Assembly (NCBI RefSeq): GCF_900103455.1
Contig: NZ_FNHI01000002.1
Location: 310,001-374,000, forward strand
Length of the DNA: 64,000 nt
Source of the DNA: Streptomyces wuyuanensis
GTDB lineage: Bacteria > Actinomycetota > Actinomycetes > Streptomycetales > Streptomycetaceae
Direction of reading: 5' to 3'
Shown here piece by piece: positions 36,265-44,069 of the stretch (positions are counted from its first letter, which is position 1; each line of letters starts with the position of its first letter). Made by a program: the position numbers and the translations under genes. The notes beneath the pieces were generated by a model that saw only the letters and a list, made by a program, of their open reading frames with translations, had not been told where the DNA came from and did no database searches.

Positions 36265-37995
36265 TCAGGCCTCCGGCTGGGCGGCCTTGGCGCGGGTGCG
36301 GCGGCGGCGCGGCTTGGCCGGCTCGTCGTCGGCGGCTTCGGTGGCCGGTGCCTCGGTCGCGGTCTCGGCGGTGGTGGCCGAGGTGCGGGTGCGGCGGCGG
36401 CGCGGCTTGGCCGGCTCGTCGTCGGCGGCTTCGGTGGCCGGTGCCTCGACCGTCGCCACGGCGGACGCCTCGGCGGCCCCGCCGACCCGGGTCCGGCGGC
36501 GACGGCGCGGGGTGCGCGGCGTCTCCTCCGCCGTCTCCTCGACGGCTGCCGGTGCCTCGGCCGCGGTGCCGGCGGCCTCCGCCTCCAGCGGGGCGCCGCC
36601 CCGTGTGCGGCGGCGCTGACGCGGGGTGCGGGTACGGGCGGGCTGCTCCGAACGCTCGGCCGTCCTGGCCGTACGCGCCCCGGAGCGCGAACCGCGGCCG
36701 CCGGGCTCGCCGAGGTCCTCGAGCTCCTCGGCGTCCAGACCGGCGCGGGTGCGCTCGGCACGGGGCAGGACGCCCTTCGTGCCCGCGGGGATGCTCAGCT
36801 CCTCGAAGAGGTGCGGAGACGTGGAGTACGTCTCGACCGGATCGTTGAAGTTCAGGTCCAGCGCCTTGTTGATCAGCTGCCAGCGCGGGATGTCGTCCCA
36901 GTCCACCAGCGTCACGGCGGTGCCGGTCGCGCCCGCGCGGCCCGTACGGCCGATGCGGTGGAGGTACGTCTTCTCGTCCTCCGGCGTCTGGTAATTGATC
37001 ACGTGCGTGACGCCCTCGACGTCGATGCCGCGTGCGGCGACGTCGGTGCACACCAGCACGTCGACCTTGCCGTTGCGGAACGCACGCAGCGCCTGCTCCC
37101 GCGCGCCCTGGCCCAGGTCGCCGTGGACGGCGCCGGAGGCGAAGCCGCGATGGGCGAGCTGGTCCGCGATGTCCGCGGCAGTGCGCTTCGTACGGCAGAA
37201 GATCATCGCGAGGCCGCGGCCCTCGGCCTGCAGCATGCGGGCCACCAGCTCGGGCTTGTCCAGGGAGTGCGCCCGGTACACGCGCTGTGTGATGTTCGCG
37301 ACGGTCGCGCCCTCGTCGTCCGGCGCGGTGGCACGGATGTGGGTGGGCTGCGACATGTAGCGGCGTGCGAGGCCGATCACCGCGCCCGGCATGGTCGCCG
37401 AGAACAGCATGGTCTGGCGACGTGCCGGCAGCAGCTGGATGATCTTCTCGACGTCGGGCAGGAAGCCGAGGTCGAGCATCTCGTCGGCCTCGTCGAGGAC
37501 GAGCGCCTTGACGTGGGAGAGGTTCAGCTTCTTCTGGCCCGCCAGGTCCAGCAGCCGGCCGGGGGTGCCGACGACGACGTCGACGCCCTTCTTCAGCGCC
37601 TCGACCTGCGGCTCGTAGGCGCGGCCGCCGTAGATCGCGGTCACGCGGACGTTGCGCACCTTGCCGGCGGTGAGCAGGTCGTTGGTGACCTGCGTGCACA
37701 GCTCGCGGGTGGGGACGACCACGAGCGCCTGCGGCGTGTCGGTCAGCTCCTCGGGCTTCGCCCGGCCCGCCTCGACGTCGGCGGGCACGGTGACGCGCTC
37801 CAGCAGCGGAAGGCCGAAGCCCAGCGTCTTGCCGGTGCCGGTCTTGGCCTGGCCGATGACGTCGGTGCCGGAGAGGGCGACCGGGAGGGTCATCTCCTGG
37901 ATGGGGAAGGGGTTCGTGATGCCGACGGCCTCGAGGGCCTCGGCGGTCTCGGGAAGGATCCCGAGATCCCGGAAAGTCTTGGCCTGCGTAGTCAG
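36265..37995 (-). CDS. DEAD-box ATP-dependent RNA helicase, apparent CTG start
   Basis: A 576-residue helicase with all core motifs: AKTGTGKT (motif I), PTRELC (Ia), LDEADEMLD (II), SATMP (III) and HRIGRTGRAG (VI). Residues ~400-576 are a basic tail with RRRRTR blocks, two of them in an exact DNA repeat. The conserved N-terminus TTQAKTFRDLGILPETAEAL lies upstream of the first ATG (37893) and the only start-like codon before the in-frame stop is CTG at 37995, with AAGAGG upstream. It resembles RhlE/CsdA-type helicases that remodel RNA. Confidence 0.92.
   Translation of the reverse strand: MTTQAKTFRDLGILPETAEALEAVGITNPFPIQEMTLPVALSGTDVIGQAKTGTGKTLGFGLPLLERVTVPADVEAGRAKPEELTDTPQALVVVPTRELCTQVTNDLLTAGKVRNVRVTAIYGGRAYEPQVEALKKGVDVVVGTPGRLLDLAGQKKLNLSHVKALVLDEADEMLDLGFLPDVEKIIQLLPARRQTMLFSATMPGAVIGLARRYMSQPTHIRATAPDDEGATVANITQRVYRAHSLDKPELVARMLQAEGRGLAMIFCRTKRTAADIADQLAHRGFASGAVHGDLGQGAREQALRAFRNGKVDVLVCTDVAARGIDVEGVTHVINYQTPEDEKTYLHRIGRTGRAGATGTAVTLVDWDDIPRWQLINKALDLNFNDPVETYSTSPHLFEELSIPAGTKGVLPRAERTRAGLDAEELEDLGEPGGRGSRSGARTARTAERSEQPARTRTPRQRRRTRGGAPLEAEAAGTAAEAPAAVEETAEETPRTPRRRRRTRVGGAAEASAVATVEAPATEAADDEPAKPRRRRTRTSATTAETATEAPATEAADDEPAKPRRRRTRAKAAQPEA
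36292..36448. repeat. 64-bp direct repeat (two copies) in the helicase tail
   Basis: Copies at 36292-36355 and 36385-36448 are identical, with a 93-base period (31 codons). They encode PATEAADDEPAKPRRRRTR twice. The repeat is internal to the helicase gene. Confidence 0.85.
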
Positions 37996-38352
37996 GGTGT
38001 TGCCTCTTCTGTGAGACGCGGCGCGAGGCGAACGCTGGGGGTCCTACCGCACCTGGGTACGGGTGCCGGCCGTGGATTGGCCGGAAGGCGCGGGACCACT
38101 GCCGTCGCTCGAGCGCTCGTGCCGCTGAGGTCCCCTCATGTGGCGGAATGCGCACAGAGGGCTGTCGGGTCGGAGCCGATCGGGCCACCGACCGGGCATC
38201 CTCATTCAGAGGGCCCGCCGAATATCCGGCAGGCTTAATACCACTGTACCCCGGATTCGTGCATCTGTGTTGGCCGAATTCCCGGCGACCGTGTCGCGAC
38301 CGGGGCTGACCAGGCCCTTCCAGGGTGACGGCGGCGGGCTATTGTGCGCTTC
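37996..38352. other. Divergent region with structured helicase leader
   Basis: This 357-base gap separates the helicase and ferritin-like genes. A hairpin CCGGCC-N7-GGCCGG is at 38066-38084 and a GAGCGCTC palindrome is near 38110, both in the presumed 5' leader of the helicase mRNA. The A/T-richer 38220-38250 is the likely promoter zone on the minus strand. Confidence 0.45.
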
Positions 38353-39102
38353 ATGGAGACGCCTGACAACGCCACCCCGCCCGTCGCGGACGCGGCCGAA
38401 GAACTGACCGGGATCGCAGCCCAGGACTGGGCCGCGGCCTCCGCCGACCCCCAGTACCGCGCCGCGGTCGTGGATCTGCTGGGCGCGCTCGCCTACGGCG
38501 AGCTGGCGGCCTTCGAACGGCTCGCCGAGGACGCGAAGCTGGCGCCGACGCTGGCGGACAAGGCCGAGCTGGCGAAGATGGCATCCGCCGAGTTCCACCA
38601 CTTCGAGCGGCTGAGGGACCGGCTGACCGCGATCGAGACCGATTCCACGAAGGCGATGGAGCCCTTCGCGGCCGCGCTGGACGAGTTCCACCGCCAGACG
38701 GCCCCGTCCGACTGGCTGGAAGGCCTGGTCAAGGCGTACGTCGGCGACTCGATCGCCAGCGACTTCTACCGCGAGGTGGCCGTACGGCTGGACTCCGACA
38801 CCCGCGCCCTGGTGCTCGCGGTGCTCGACGACACCGGTCACGGCAACTTCGCCGTGGAGAAGGTCCGCGCCGCGATCGAGGCGGACCCGCGCGTCGGCGG
38901 CCGGCTCGCGCTGTGGGCGCGGCGGCTGATGGGCGAGGCACTGTCCCAGGCCCAGCGGGTCGTCGCGGAGCGCGACGCGCTGTCCACGATGCTCGTGGGC
39001 GGGGTGGCGGACGGGTTCGACCTGGCGGCGGTCGGCGAGATGTTCACCCGGATCACCAAGGCGCACACGAAGCGGATGGCCGCGCTCGGCCTCGCCGCGT
39101 GA
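38353..39102 (+). CDS. Ferritin-like fold protein
   Basis: A 249-residue helical protein with ferritin-like diiron positions: E in YGELAAFERL, E and H in SAEFHHFERL, and E/H in DDTGHGNFAVE. In actinobacteria such proteins are encoded beside rhlE (Rv3210c). They are distant relatives of the MiaE tRNA hydroxylase, but activity here is unproven. The ATG at 38353 is preferred to a GTG nine bases upstream. Confidence 0.85.
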   Translation: METPDNATPPVADAAEELTGIAAQDWAAASADPQYRAAVVDLLGALAYGELAAFERLAEDAKLAPTLADKAELAKMASAEFHHFERLRDRLTAIETDSTKAMEPFAAALDEFHRQTAPSDWLEGLVKAYVGDSIASDFYREVAVRLDSDTRALVLAVLDDTGHGNFAVEKVRAAIEADPRVGGRLALWARRLMGEALSQAQRVVAERDALSTMLVGGVADGFDLAAVGEMFTRITKAHTKRMAALGLAA

Positions 39103-39158
39103 CGGCGGGGTAAGGCCGGGGCGCGCGGCGCCGGACGGGCTGCGGCGGGCGGCGAGCC

Positions 39159-39431
39159 TCAGGCGGCGGCTGATCGGCGCAGCCGCCGCGTCGCCGGCCG
39201 GATCAGCAGCGACAGCGTGACGGCGGCCACGAACAGCGCGCCGAGGAGGGTGCCGAGCAGATGGCCCGTGCCGAGGGCCGTGTGCGTCAGATACGCGCCG
39301 AACAGGGCGCCGAGAGAGCCCGCCGGGTAGACCACGCGCTGGGCCGGGAGTCGGTCCGGAAGCCGTCGCAGGGCTGCCCAGGAAAGCGCGAGTCCGAGCA
39401 GGACGGAACCGAGAGCCTCCAGGATCACCAC
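39159..39431 (-). CDS. Small three-helix membrane protein
   Basis: A 90-residue hydrophobic protein starting at GTG (VVILEALGSV), GAGGTG upstream. Three membrane helices (~3-19, 35-52, 55-75) and a basic C-terminus (RPATRRLRRSAAA). No family recognised. Transcribed on the minus strand, convergent with the ferritin-like gene. Confidence 0.72.
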   Translation of the reverse strand: MVILEALGSVLLGLALSWAALRRLPDRLPAQRVVYPAGSLGALFGAYLTHTALGTGHLLGTLLGALFVAAVTLSLLIRPATRRLRRSAAA

Positions 39432-39565
39432 GGATCACCTCACGGACGGCGGGTGGGCGGATCTGGTCGTAGCCCGTCCTACCCGGACCGGCTGGAAAAC
39501 AACCCTCCGGACCACCCGATCACCGCTGGACACACCGGCCCTGAAGGGGTACCGGGGCGGACACG

Positions 39566-39609
39566 CGGAAGGGCCCGGCGGGCGTCCCATCGCCCGCCGG
39601 GCCCTTCCG
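39566..39609 (-). terminator. 19-bp perfect hairpin after the DUF3107 gene
   Basis: Arms 39566-39584 and 39591-39609 pair exactly with a 6-base loop, 12 bases beyond the DUF3107 stop on the minus strand. Confidence 0.85.
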
Positions 39610-39620
39610 GCAGTCGGTGC

Positions 39621-39848
39621 CTAGAGCGCGCCGAAGCCCACGCGGCGCGTGGTCGGCTCGCCGATCTCGACATAGGCGATGCGGTCGGCCGGTACCAGCA
39701 CCTTGCGTCCCTTGTCGTCGGTCAGGCTGAGCAGCTGCGCCTTGCCGGCCAGAGCGTCGGCGACCGACTGCTCGACCTCCTCGGCGGTCTGACCGCTCTC
39801 CAGAACGATCTCCCGGGGCGCGTGCTGCACGCCGATCTTGACCTCCAC
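39621..39848 (-). CDS. DUF3107 family protein
   Basis: A 75-residue protein (VEVKIGVQHAPREIVLESGQ, later KVLVPADRIAYVEIG) of the DUF3107 family, homologous to mycobacterial Rv3208A (TB9.4). GTG start with GGAGGG eight bases upstream. Small alpha/beta fold, function unknown. It lies downstream of the TetR gene, as in M. tuberculosis. Confidence 0.92.
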   Translation of the reverse strand: MEVKIGVQHAPREIVLESGQTAEEVEQSVADALAGKAQLLSLTDDKGRKVLVPADRIAYVEIGEPTTRRVGFGAL

Positions 39849-39978
39849 GGCTATGTCCCTCCGAACGGTCAGCGATGCGCGGTCAGCCGCGCCGTACGCA
39901 GCACACATTAGCCCGGTGAGGCGACGTCACACGGCTCAGCCGTGCACGCCCGCAGCGAACAGCGGGCGGACGGAGGCG

Positions 39979-40632
39979 TCACTGGCCTTCGCCGTGGCCC
40001 TCGGTCGAGTACAGCGGGAAGCCGGCGATGCCGCGCCAGGCCAGCGAGGTCAGCAGCTGGACCGCGGTGTCGCGCGGGATGCCCGAGCCGCTGGAGAGCC
40101 AGTACCGGGCGACCACCTGCGAGACGCCGCCTAGCCCCACGGCCAGCAGCATCGACTCGTCCTGCGACAGCCCGGTGTCCTCGGCGATCACCTCGGAGAT
40201 GGCCTCCGCGCACTGCAGCGACACGCGCTCGACGCGCTCGCGCACGGCGGGTTCGTTCGTCAGGTCCGACTCGAAGACCAGCCGGAACGCTCCGCCCTCG
40301 TCCTCGACGTACGCGAAGTACGCGTCCATCGTGGCCGCGACCCGCTGCTTGTTGTCCGTCGTCGACGCCAGGGCGCCGCGCACGGCCTGCAGCAGTGCCT
40401 CGCAGTGCTGGTCCAGCAGTGCCAGGTAGAGCTCCAGCTTCCCGGGGAAGTGCTGGTAGAGCACCGGCTTGCTGACGCCGGCGCGCTCCGCGATGTCGTC
40501 CATCGCCGCCGAGTGGTACCCCTGCGCGACGAAGACTTCCTGGGCCGCGCCGAGGAGCTGGTTGCGTCGGGCACGGCGCGGCAGGCGCGTGCCTCGCGGG
40601 CGCGCCGCCTCTGTCTGCTCGATGGCTGTCAC
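39979..40632 (-). CDS. TetR/AcrR family transcriptional regulator
   Basis: A 217-residue regulator. The N-terminal HTH is canonical: QEVFVAQGYHSAAMDDIAER then AGVSKPVLYQHFPGKLELYLALL. The C-terminal domain matches the TetR group next to DUF3107 (Rv3208). I use the GTG at 40632 with GGGAGG upstream; another GTG lies 24 bases earlier. Target genes cannot be read from the sequence. Confidence 0.9.
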   Translation of the reverse strand: MTAIEQTEAARPRGTRLPRRARRNQLLGAAQEVFVAQGYHSAAMDDIAERAGVSKPVLYQHFPGKLELYLALLDQHCEALLQAVRGALASTTDNKQRVAATMDAYFAYVEDEGGAFRLVFESDLTNEPAVRERVERVSLQCAEAISEVIAEDTGLSQDESMLLAVGLGGVSQVVARYWLSSGSGIPRDTAVQLLTSLAWRGIAGFPLYSTEGHGEGQ

Positions 40633-40795
40633 GCCGCCTCCCACGTTCGATGTCACAAGCACAGTGTTCCGTGCGTGCGCTCTGCGCTCGCGCCCGCCAT
40701 CGTACTTTTGAGTAACCGTGGTGCGCGCGGTGCGGGCGCAGAATTTCACGTACCGGACGTCCGCGGTAGGTGGTGGCCCCAAGAAACCGAACAGA

Positions 40796-41038
40796 TCAGC
40801 GGTAGTCCTCCTCGTCGAGAGCCACCACCCTGGCCTGTTCGAGGGCGTCCGCCTCGTTCGCCTTGGCCGGGTCGATACGCGTCAGCGGCTCGTCCCCGAC
40901 CGGCCGCACCTCGGTGTGCTGCTCTGCGGCGTCGGCCTCGGGCGTCTCCTCGTCGAGCTCCTCCAGCTCCTCGATTTCGTTCGGCGTCCCCTGGTCGTCC
41001 TCCGTGAAGGTCTCCGGGTCCGTCGGGTCGGCAGCCAT
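40796..41038 (-). CDS. Small acidic protein, hypothetical
   Basis: An 80-residue, very acidic protein (EEIEELEELDEETPEAD region; pI clearly low), beginning MAADPTDPETFTEDDQG and ending VALDEEDYR. No domain recognised, probably disordered. AAGGAAAGGGA precedes the ATG. Confidence 0.65.
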   Translation of the reverse strand: MAADPTDPETFTEDDQGTPNEIEELEELDEETPEADAAEQHTEVRPVGDEPLTRIDPAKANEADALEQARVVALDEEDYR

Positions 41039-41178
41039 CTGGATCCCTTTCCTTTGCGGCGTGCAGCCAGGAGCGAGTACCCCGTAATCGAGCCTATGAG
41101 CATGCTCGGCCGGACGCTATGCGATGTGTGATGCCGAACACAGGTTCCGGCACGTGATCGTCTCGTAACATTGCCCCC

Positions 41179-42138
41179 ATGTCTTCGACCGAGCTGCCGG
41201 GAACCCGTGCCGCAGACCCGGCTCCGCGGATCCGCTCCGTGCGGGTCGCCGAGGGGGAGGAGCTCCGCTCCGTGGCGCTCCCCGGTCTGACGCTCACGGT
41301 GCGCGCCCGTCCGCCCGCCAGGGCCGGGCTGCCCCCGGCGCTCTTCGTCCACGGACTGGGCGGCTCGTCGCAGAACTGGACGTCGATGATGGCGGCGCTG
41401 GAGGACACGGTGGACGGCGAGGCCGTCGACCTGCCCGGATTCGGGGACTCCCCGCCGCCCGACGACGGCAACTACACGATCACCGCCCACGCCCGGGCGG
41501 TGATCCGGCTGCTCGACGCGAGCGGACGCGGACCCGTCCACCTGCTCGGGAACTCGCTGGGCGGCGCCGTCGTCACCCGGGTCGCGGCCGTCCGGCCCGA
41601 TCTGGTCAGCACCCTCACCCTGGTCTCGCCCGCGCTGCCCGAGCTCCGCGCCCAGCGCAGTGCCTGGCCCACCGCGGCACTCGGGCTGCCCGGCGTCGCC
41701 CCGCTGTTCCAGCGGCTGACGCGCGGCTGGACGGCCGAGATGCGGGTCCGCGGTGTGCTGGCCCTCTGTTACGGGGATCCGGGCCGGGTGACCGACGAGG
41801 CCCTCCTGCACGCGGTGGAGGAGATGGAGCGCCGGATGGCACTGCCCTACTTCTGGGACGCCATGGCCCGTTCCGCGCGCGGCATCCTCGACGCGTACAC
41901 GCTGGGGGGCCAGCACGGTCTGTGGCGCCAGGCGGAGCGGGTGCTCGCACCGACGCTGCTGGTCTACGGCTGCCGGGACCAACTGGTCTCGTACCGCATG
42001 GCGCGCAGGGCGAGTGCCGCGTTCCGCGACTCGCGGCTCCTGACCCTCCCGGACGCGGGCCACGTCGCCATGATGGAGTATCCGGAGACGGTCGCAGAGG
42101 CCGTACGGCAACTACTCGACGACAGCACGAGGAGCTGA
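41179..42138 (+). CDS. Alpha/beta-fold hydrolase
   Basis: A 319-residue hydrolase: oxyanion segment FVHGLGGSSQNW, nucleophile GNSLGGAVV, acid in YGCRDQLVS and His in DAGHVAMMEYPE. The ATG gives MSSTELPGTRAAD. It precedes the DUF3152 gene by eight bases and is likely its operon partner. Confidence 0.9.
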   Translation: MSSTELPGTRAADPAPRIRSVRVAEGEELRSVALPGLTLTVRARPPARAGLPPALFVHGLGGSSQNWTSMMAALEDTVDGEAVDLPGFGDSPPPDDGNYTITAHARAVIRLLDASGRGPVHLLGNSLGGAVVTRVAAVRPDLVSTLTLVSPALPELRAQRSAWPTAALGLPGVAPLFQRLTRGWTAEMRVRGVLALCYGDPGRVTDEALLHAVEEMERRMALPYFWDAMARSARGILDAYTLGGQHGLWRQAERVLAPTLLVYGCRDQLVSYRMARRASAAFRDSRLLTLPDAGHVAMMEYPETVAEAVRQLLDDSTRS

Positions 42139-42146
42139 TCCGGGGC

Positions 42147-43478
42147 GTGGGACGACACAGCCGCAAGGGCCCCGCACCCAAGGCCGACGCAACCGGGAGC
42201 ACTTCCGGCGGCGCCGCGGCCTCGCCCGCGGGTTCGGGCACCGGGCGGCGCAGGCGGAGCGGCTCGCCGGAGCACTCGGGTCCTGCCGCCGACGGCACAC
42301 CGGCGCACGGCGTACCGCAGGTGCGCGGCGGTCACCCACAGCAGTACGAGACGGGCGGCGGCTGGGGCGGCCAGCCCGCGGCAGCCGGGCGCTACGGCGA
42401 CTGGCAGGGCGTCCCGCGCGGCCACACCGCCGCCACCACGGGCCGGCACCCGGGCGCGTCGTCCACCGCCACGACCGGACAGTCCCCGGCCTTCCCGCCG
42501 GGCCAGCGGCAGCGGCCGCCGATCGGTGCGGGCGCCCGGATCCCCGGCCCGCGCCGGGAGTTCGTGGAGGCCTTCGACCCGCAGCCGCCCGCAGGCGAGC
42601 GGCCGCAGGACGCTGAGGCCGCGTCCGACGACGGCGGTGACGACGATTCCCCCGCCAAACACGCCCGCGGCCGTACGGTCACCGGCGTCGCGGCCGCGGC
42701 GGTGACGACCGTCCTCGCGGTGGTGGTCGCCGGGCAGGTCACCGACACCGGGCCCGCGTCCACCGCCACCCAGGCCGCCGAGGGCGCCGAGCGGATCACG
42801 GAGGACGGCGCTTCCCGCTCGGACCAGCGCGTGGTGCCGCCGCAGCGGGCGGTGCCGGCCGCACCCGCAGCGCCGCCCACGTACGCACAGTTGATGACCC
42901 GGCAGTTCCCGCTCGACCCCAAGCTCAAGGGCTCGGGGAAGTTCGAGGCCGTCCCCGGCCTCGACCGGGCGCCCGGCAAGGGCCGGAAGGTGCGCTACCG
43001 GGTGGACGTCGAGCAGGGACTCGGTCTGGACGGAAAGCTGTTCGCGGACGCCGTCCAGAAGACCCTCAACGACGAGCGCAGTTGGGCACACGGCGGCGCC
43101 ATGAGCTTCGAACGGGTCTCCTCGGGAGAGCCCGAGTTCGTCATCACGCTGGCGAGCCCGGGCACCACCGCGACCTGGTGCGCCAAGTCGAGCCTCGACA
43201 CGACCGTCGACAACGTGTCCTGCGACTCCGCCTCCACCGAGCGCGTGATGATCAACGCGTACCGCTGGGCCCAGGGCTCGGAGACGTACGGCGCCAAGGC
43301 GATGCTGTCCTACCGCCAGATGCTCATCAACCACGAGGTCGGTCACCGTCTCGGCCACGGCCATGTGAACTGCCGCACACCGGGCGCACTCGCCCCCGTG
43401 ATGCAGCAGCAGACGAAGTCGCTGGACATCGGCGGGATCAAGTGCCGCCCCAACCCGTGGGCACATCCGGGGGATTGA
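42147..43478 (+). CDS. DUF3152 protein with metzincin-like zinc motif
   Basis: A 443-residue membrane-anchored protein. Residues 1-175 are disordered, then one membrane helix (~177-197), a linker and the DUF3152 domain (~255-443). The latter contains HEVGHRLGHGH (His396, Glu397, His400, His406), which fits the metzincin signature HExxHxxGxxH. Three cysteines (WCAKS, SCDSA, NCRTP) could form disulfides. A zinc-dependent extracytoplasmic peptidase is a reasonable inference. It corresponds to Rv3207c. GTG start. Confidence 0.87.
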   Translation: MGRHSRKGPAPKADATGSTSGGAAASPAGSGTGRRRRSGSPEHSGPAADGTPAHGVPQVRGGHPQQYETGGGWGGQPAAAGRYGDWQGVPRGHTAATTGRHPGASSTATTGQSPAFPPGQRQRPPIGAGARIPGPRREFVEAFDPQPPAGERPQDAEAASDDGGDDDSPAKHARGRTVTGVAAAAVTTVLAVVVAGQVTDTGPASTATQAAEGAERITEDGASRSDQRVVPPQRAVPAAPAAPPTYAQLMTRQFPLDPKLKGSGKFEAVPGLDRAPGKGRKVRYRVDVEQGLGLDGKLFADAVQKTLNDERSWAHGGAMSFERVSSGEPEFVITLASPGTTATWCAKSSLDTTVDNVSCDSASTERVMINAYRWAQGSETYGAKAMLSYRQMLINHEVGHRLGHGHVNCRTPGALAPVMQQQTKSLDIGGIKCRPNPWAHPGD

Positions 43479-43579
43479 TCCGCGAACCCCGGTGGCGGCG
43501 CTCCGGCTCGCGTGCGCACCCCTCGCCGAACGCGTCGGCGAAGCCTGTCCGTGGAGTGATACGGCCGTCTCGGGAGCCT

Positions 43580-43880
43580 TGCATCGCGCCGCGCGCCGTC
43601 CGCCCCTGGGTCGCAGCGAGGTCCAGATGGTCTTCCAGGACCCCGTCTCCTCGCTCGACCCGCGCCCGCTCGGTGGGCGAGTCGGTCGCCGACCGCTGCC
43701 GGCGGCGGGGCGGCAGGACGAGACGCGGATCAGAGCCGGGTGCGGGAGCTGATGGATCGGTTCGGTCTGGACCGGTACGCGAAGGAGCTGCTCGCGGCCG
43801 TGCCGGCGCCGGGGCCGGTGCCGGACCCGGAGCTCGCCGCGCCGCGCCGCGGCATGCGGAGGAAGCTCGCCGCGGTCTGA
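43580..43880 (+). pseudogene. Shredded oligopeptide ABC transporter ATPase
   Basis: Pieces of a DppF/OppF-type ATPase appear in three frames. SEVQMVFQDPVSSLDPR (Q-loop) ends at ~43668. An extra C then shifts to RSVGESVADR, followed by GRQDETRIRA, then VRELMDRFGLDRYAK. That last frame continues directly into ELLAAVPAPGPVPDPELA, the normal C-terminus, and stops at 43880. The signature motif, Walker B and H-loop (~100 residues) are deleted, as is the Walker A end. The gene cannot be functional. The first ~100 bases after 43478 show nothing recognisable. Confidence 0.85.
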
Positions 43881-43902
43881 CGGAACGTGACGGAAACCGC
43901 TT

Positions 43903-43922
43903 GTAGCGCGACCGAACGCTAC
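43903..43922. promoter_or_regulatory. Inverted repeat, candidate operator of the Pel-like operon
   Basis: GTAGCG-N8-CGCTAC (43903-43908 and 43917-43922) lies ~150 bases upstream of the glycosyltransferase start. Confidence 0.5.
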
Positions 43923-43954
43923 GAGACGAGGAAAGTTACGTGCATTCACCCCTT

Positions 43955-43992
43955 CCGGTGGCGCGATGGACAACCGTCCGTCGCGCCACCGG
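43955..43992 (+). promoter_or_regulatory. 17-bp leader hairpin upstream of the PelF-like gene
   Basis: Arms 43955-43971 and 43976-43992 pair completely in RNA (one G-U) around an AACC loop. The hairpin ends 77 bases before the GTG at 44070 and lies downstream of the ABC remnant. It may be a terminator for upstream transcription or an attenuator for the operon. Confidence 0.65.
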
Positions 43993-44069
43993 CATATCCG
44001 CATAGCTTTTTCCCGCTGCGGCCGTCGGATCGAAGGCGGCCGGCCACACAGGAGATCGGGGGTGCACTC

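Noticed and set aside
35371..38238. A 955-codon plus-strand frame opposite the hydrolase and helicase
   Set aside because: Both genes on the minus strand have complete catalytic motifs. The plus-strand product is repetitive with no recognisable domain.
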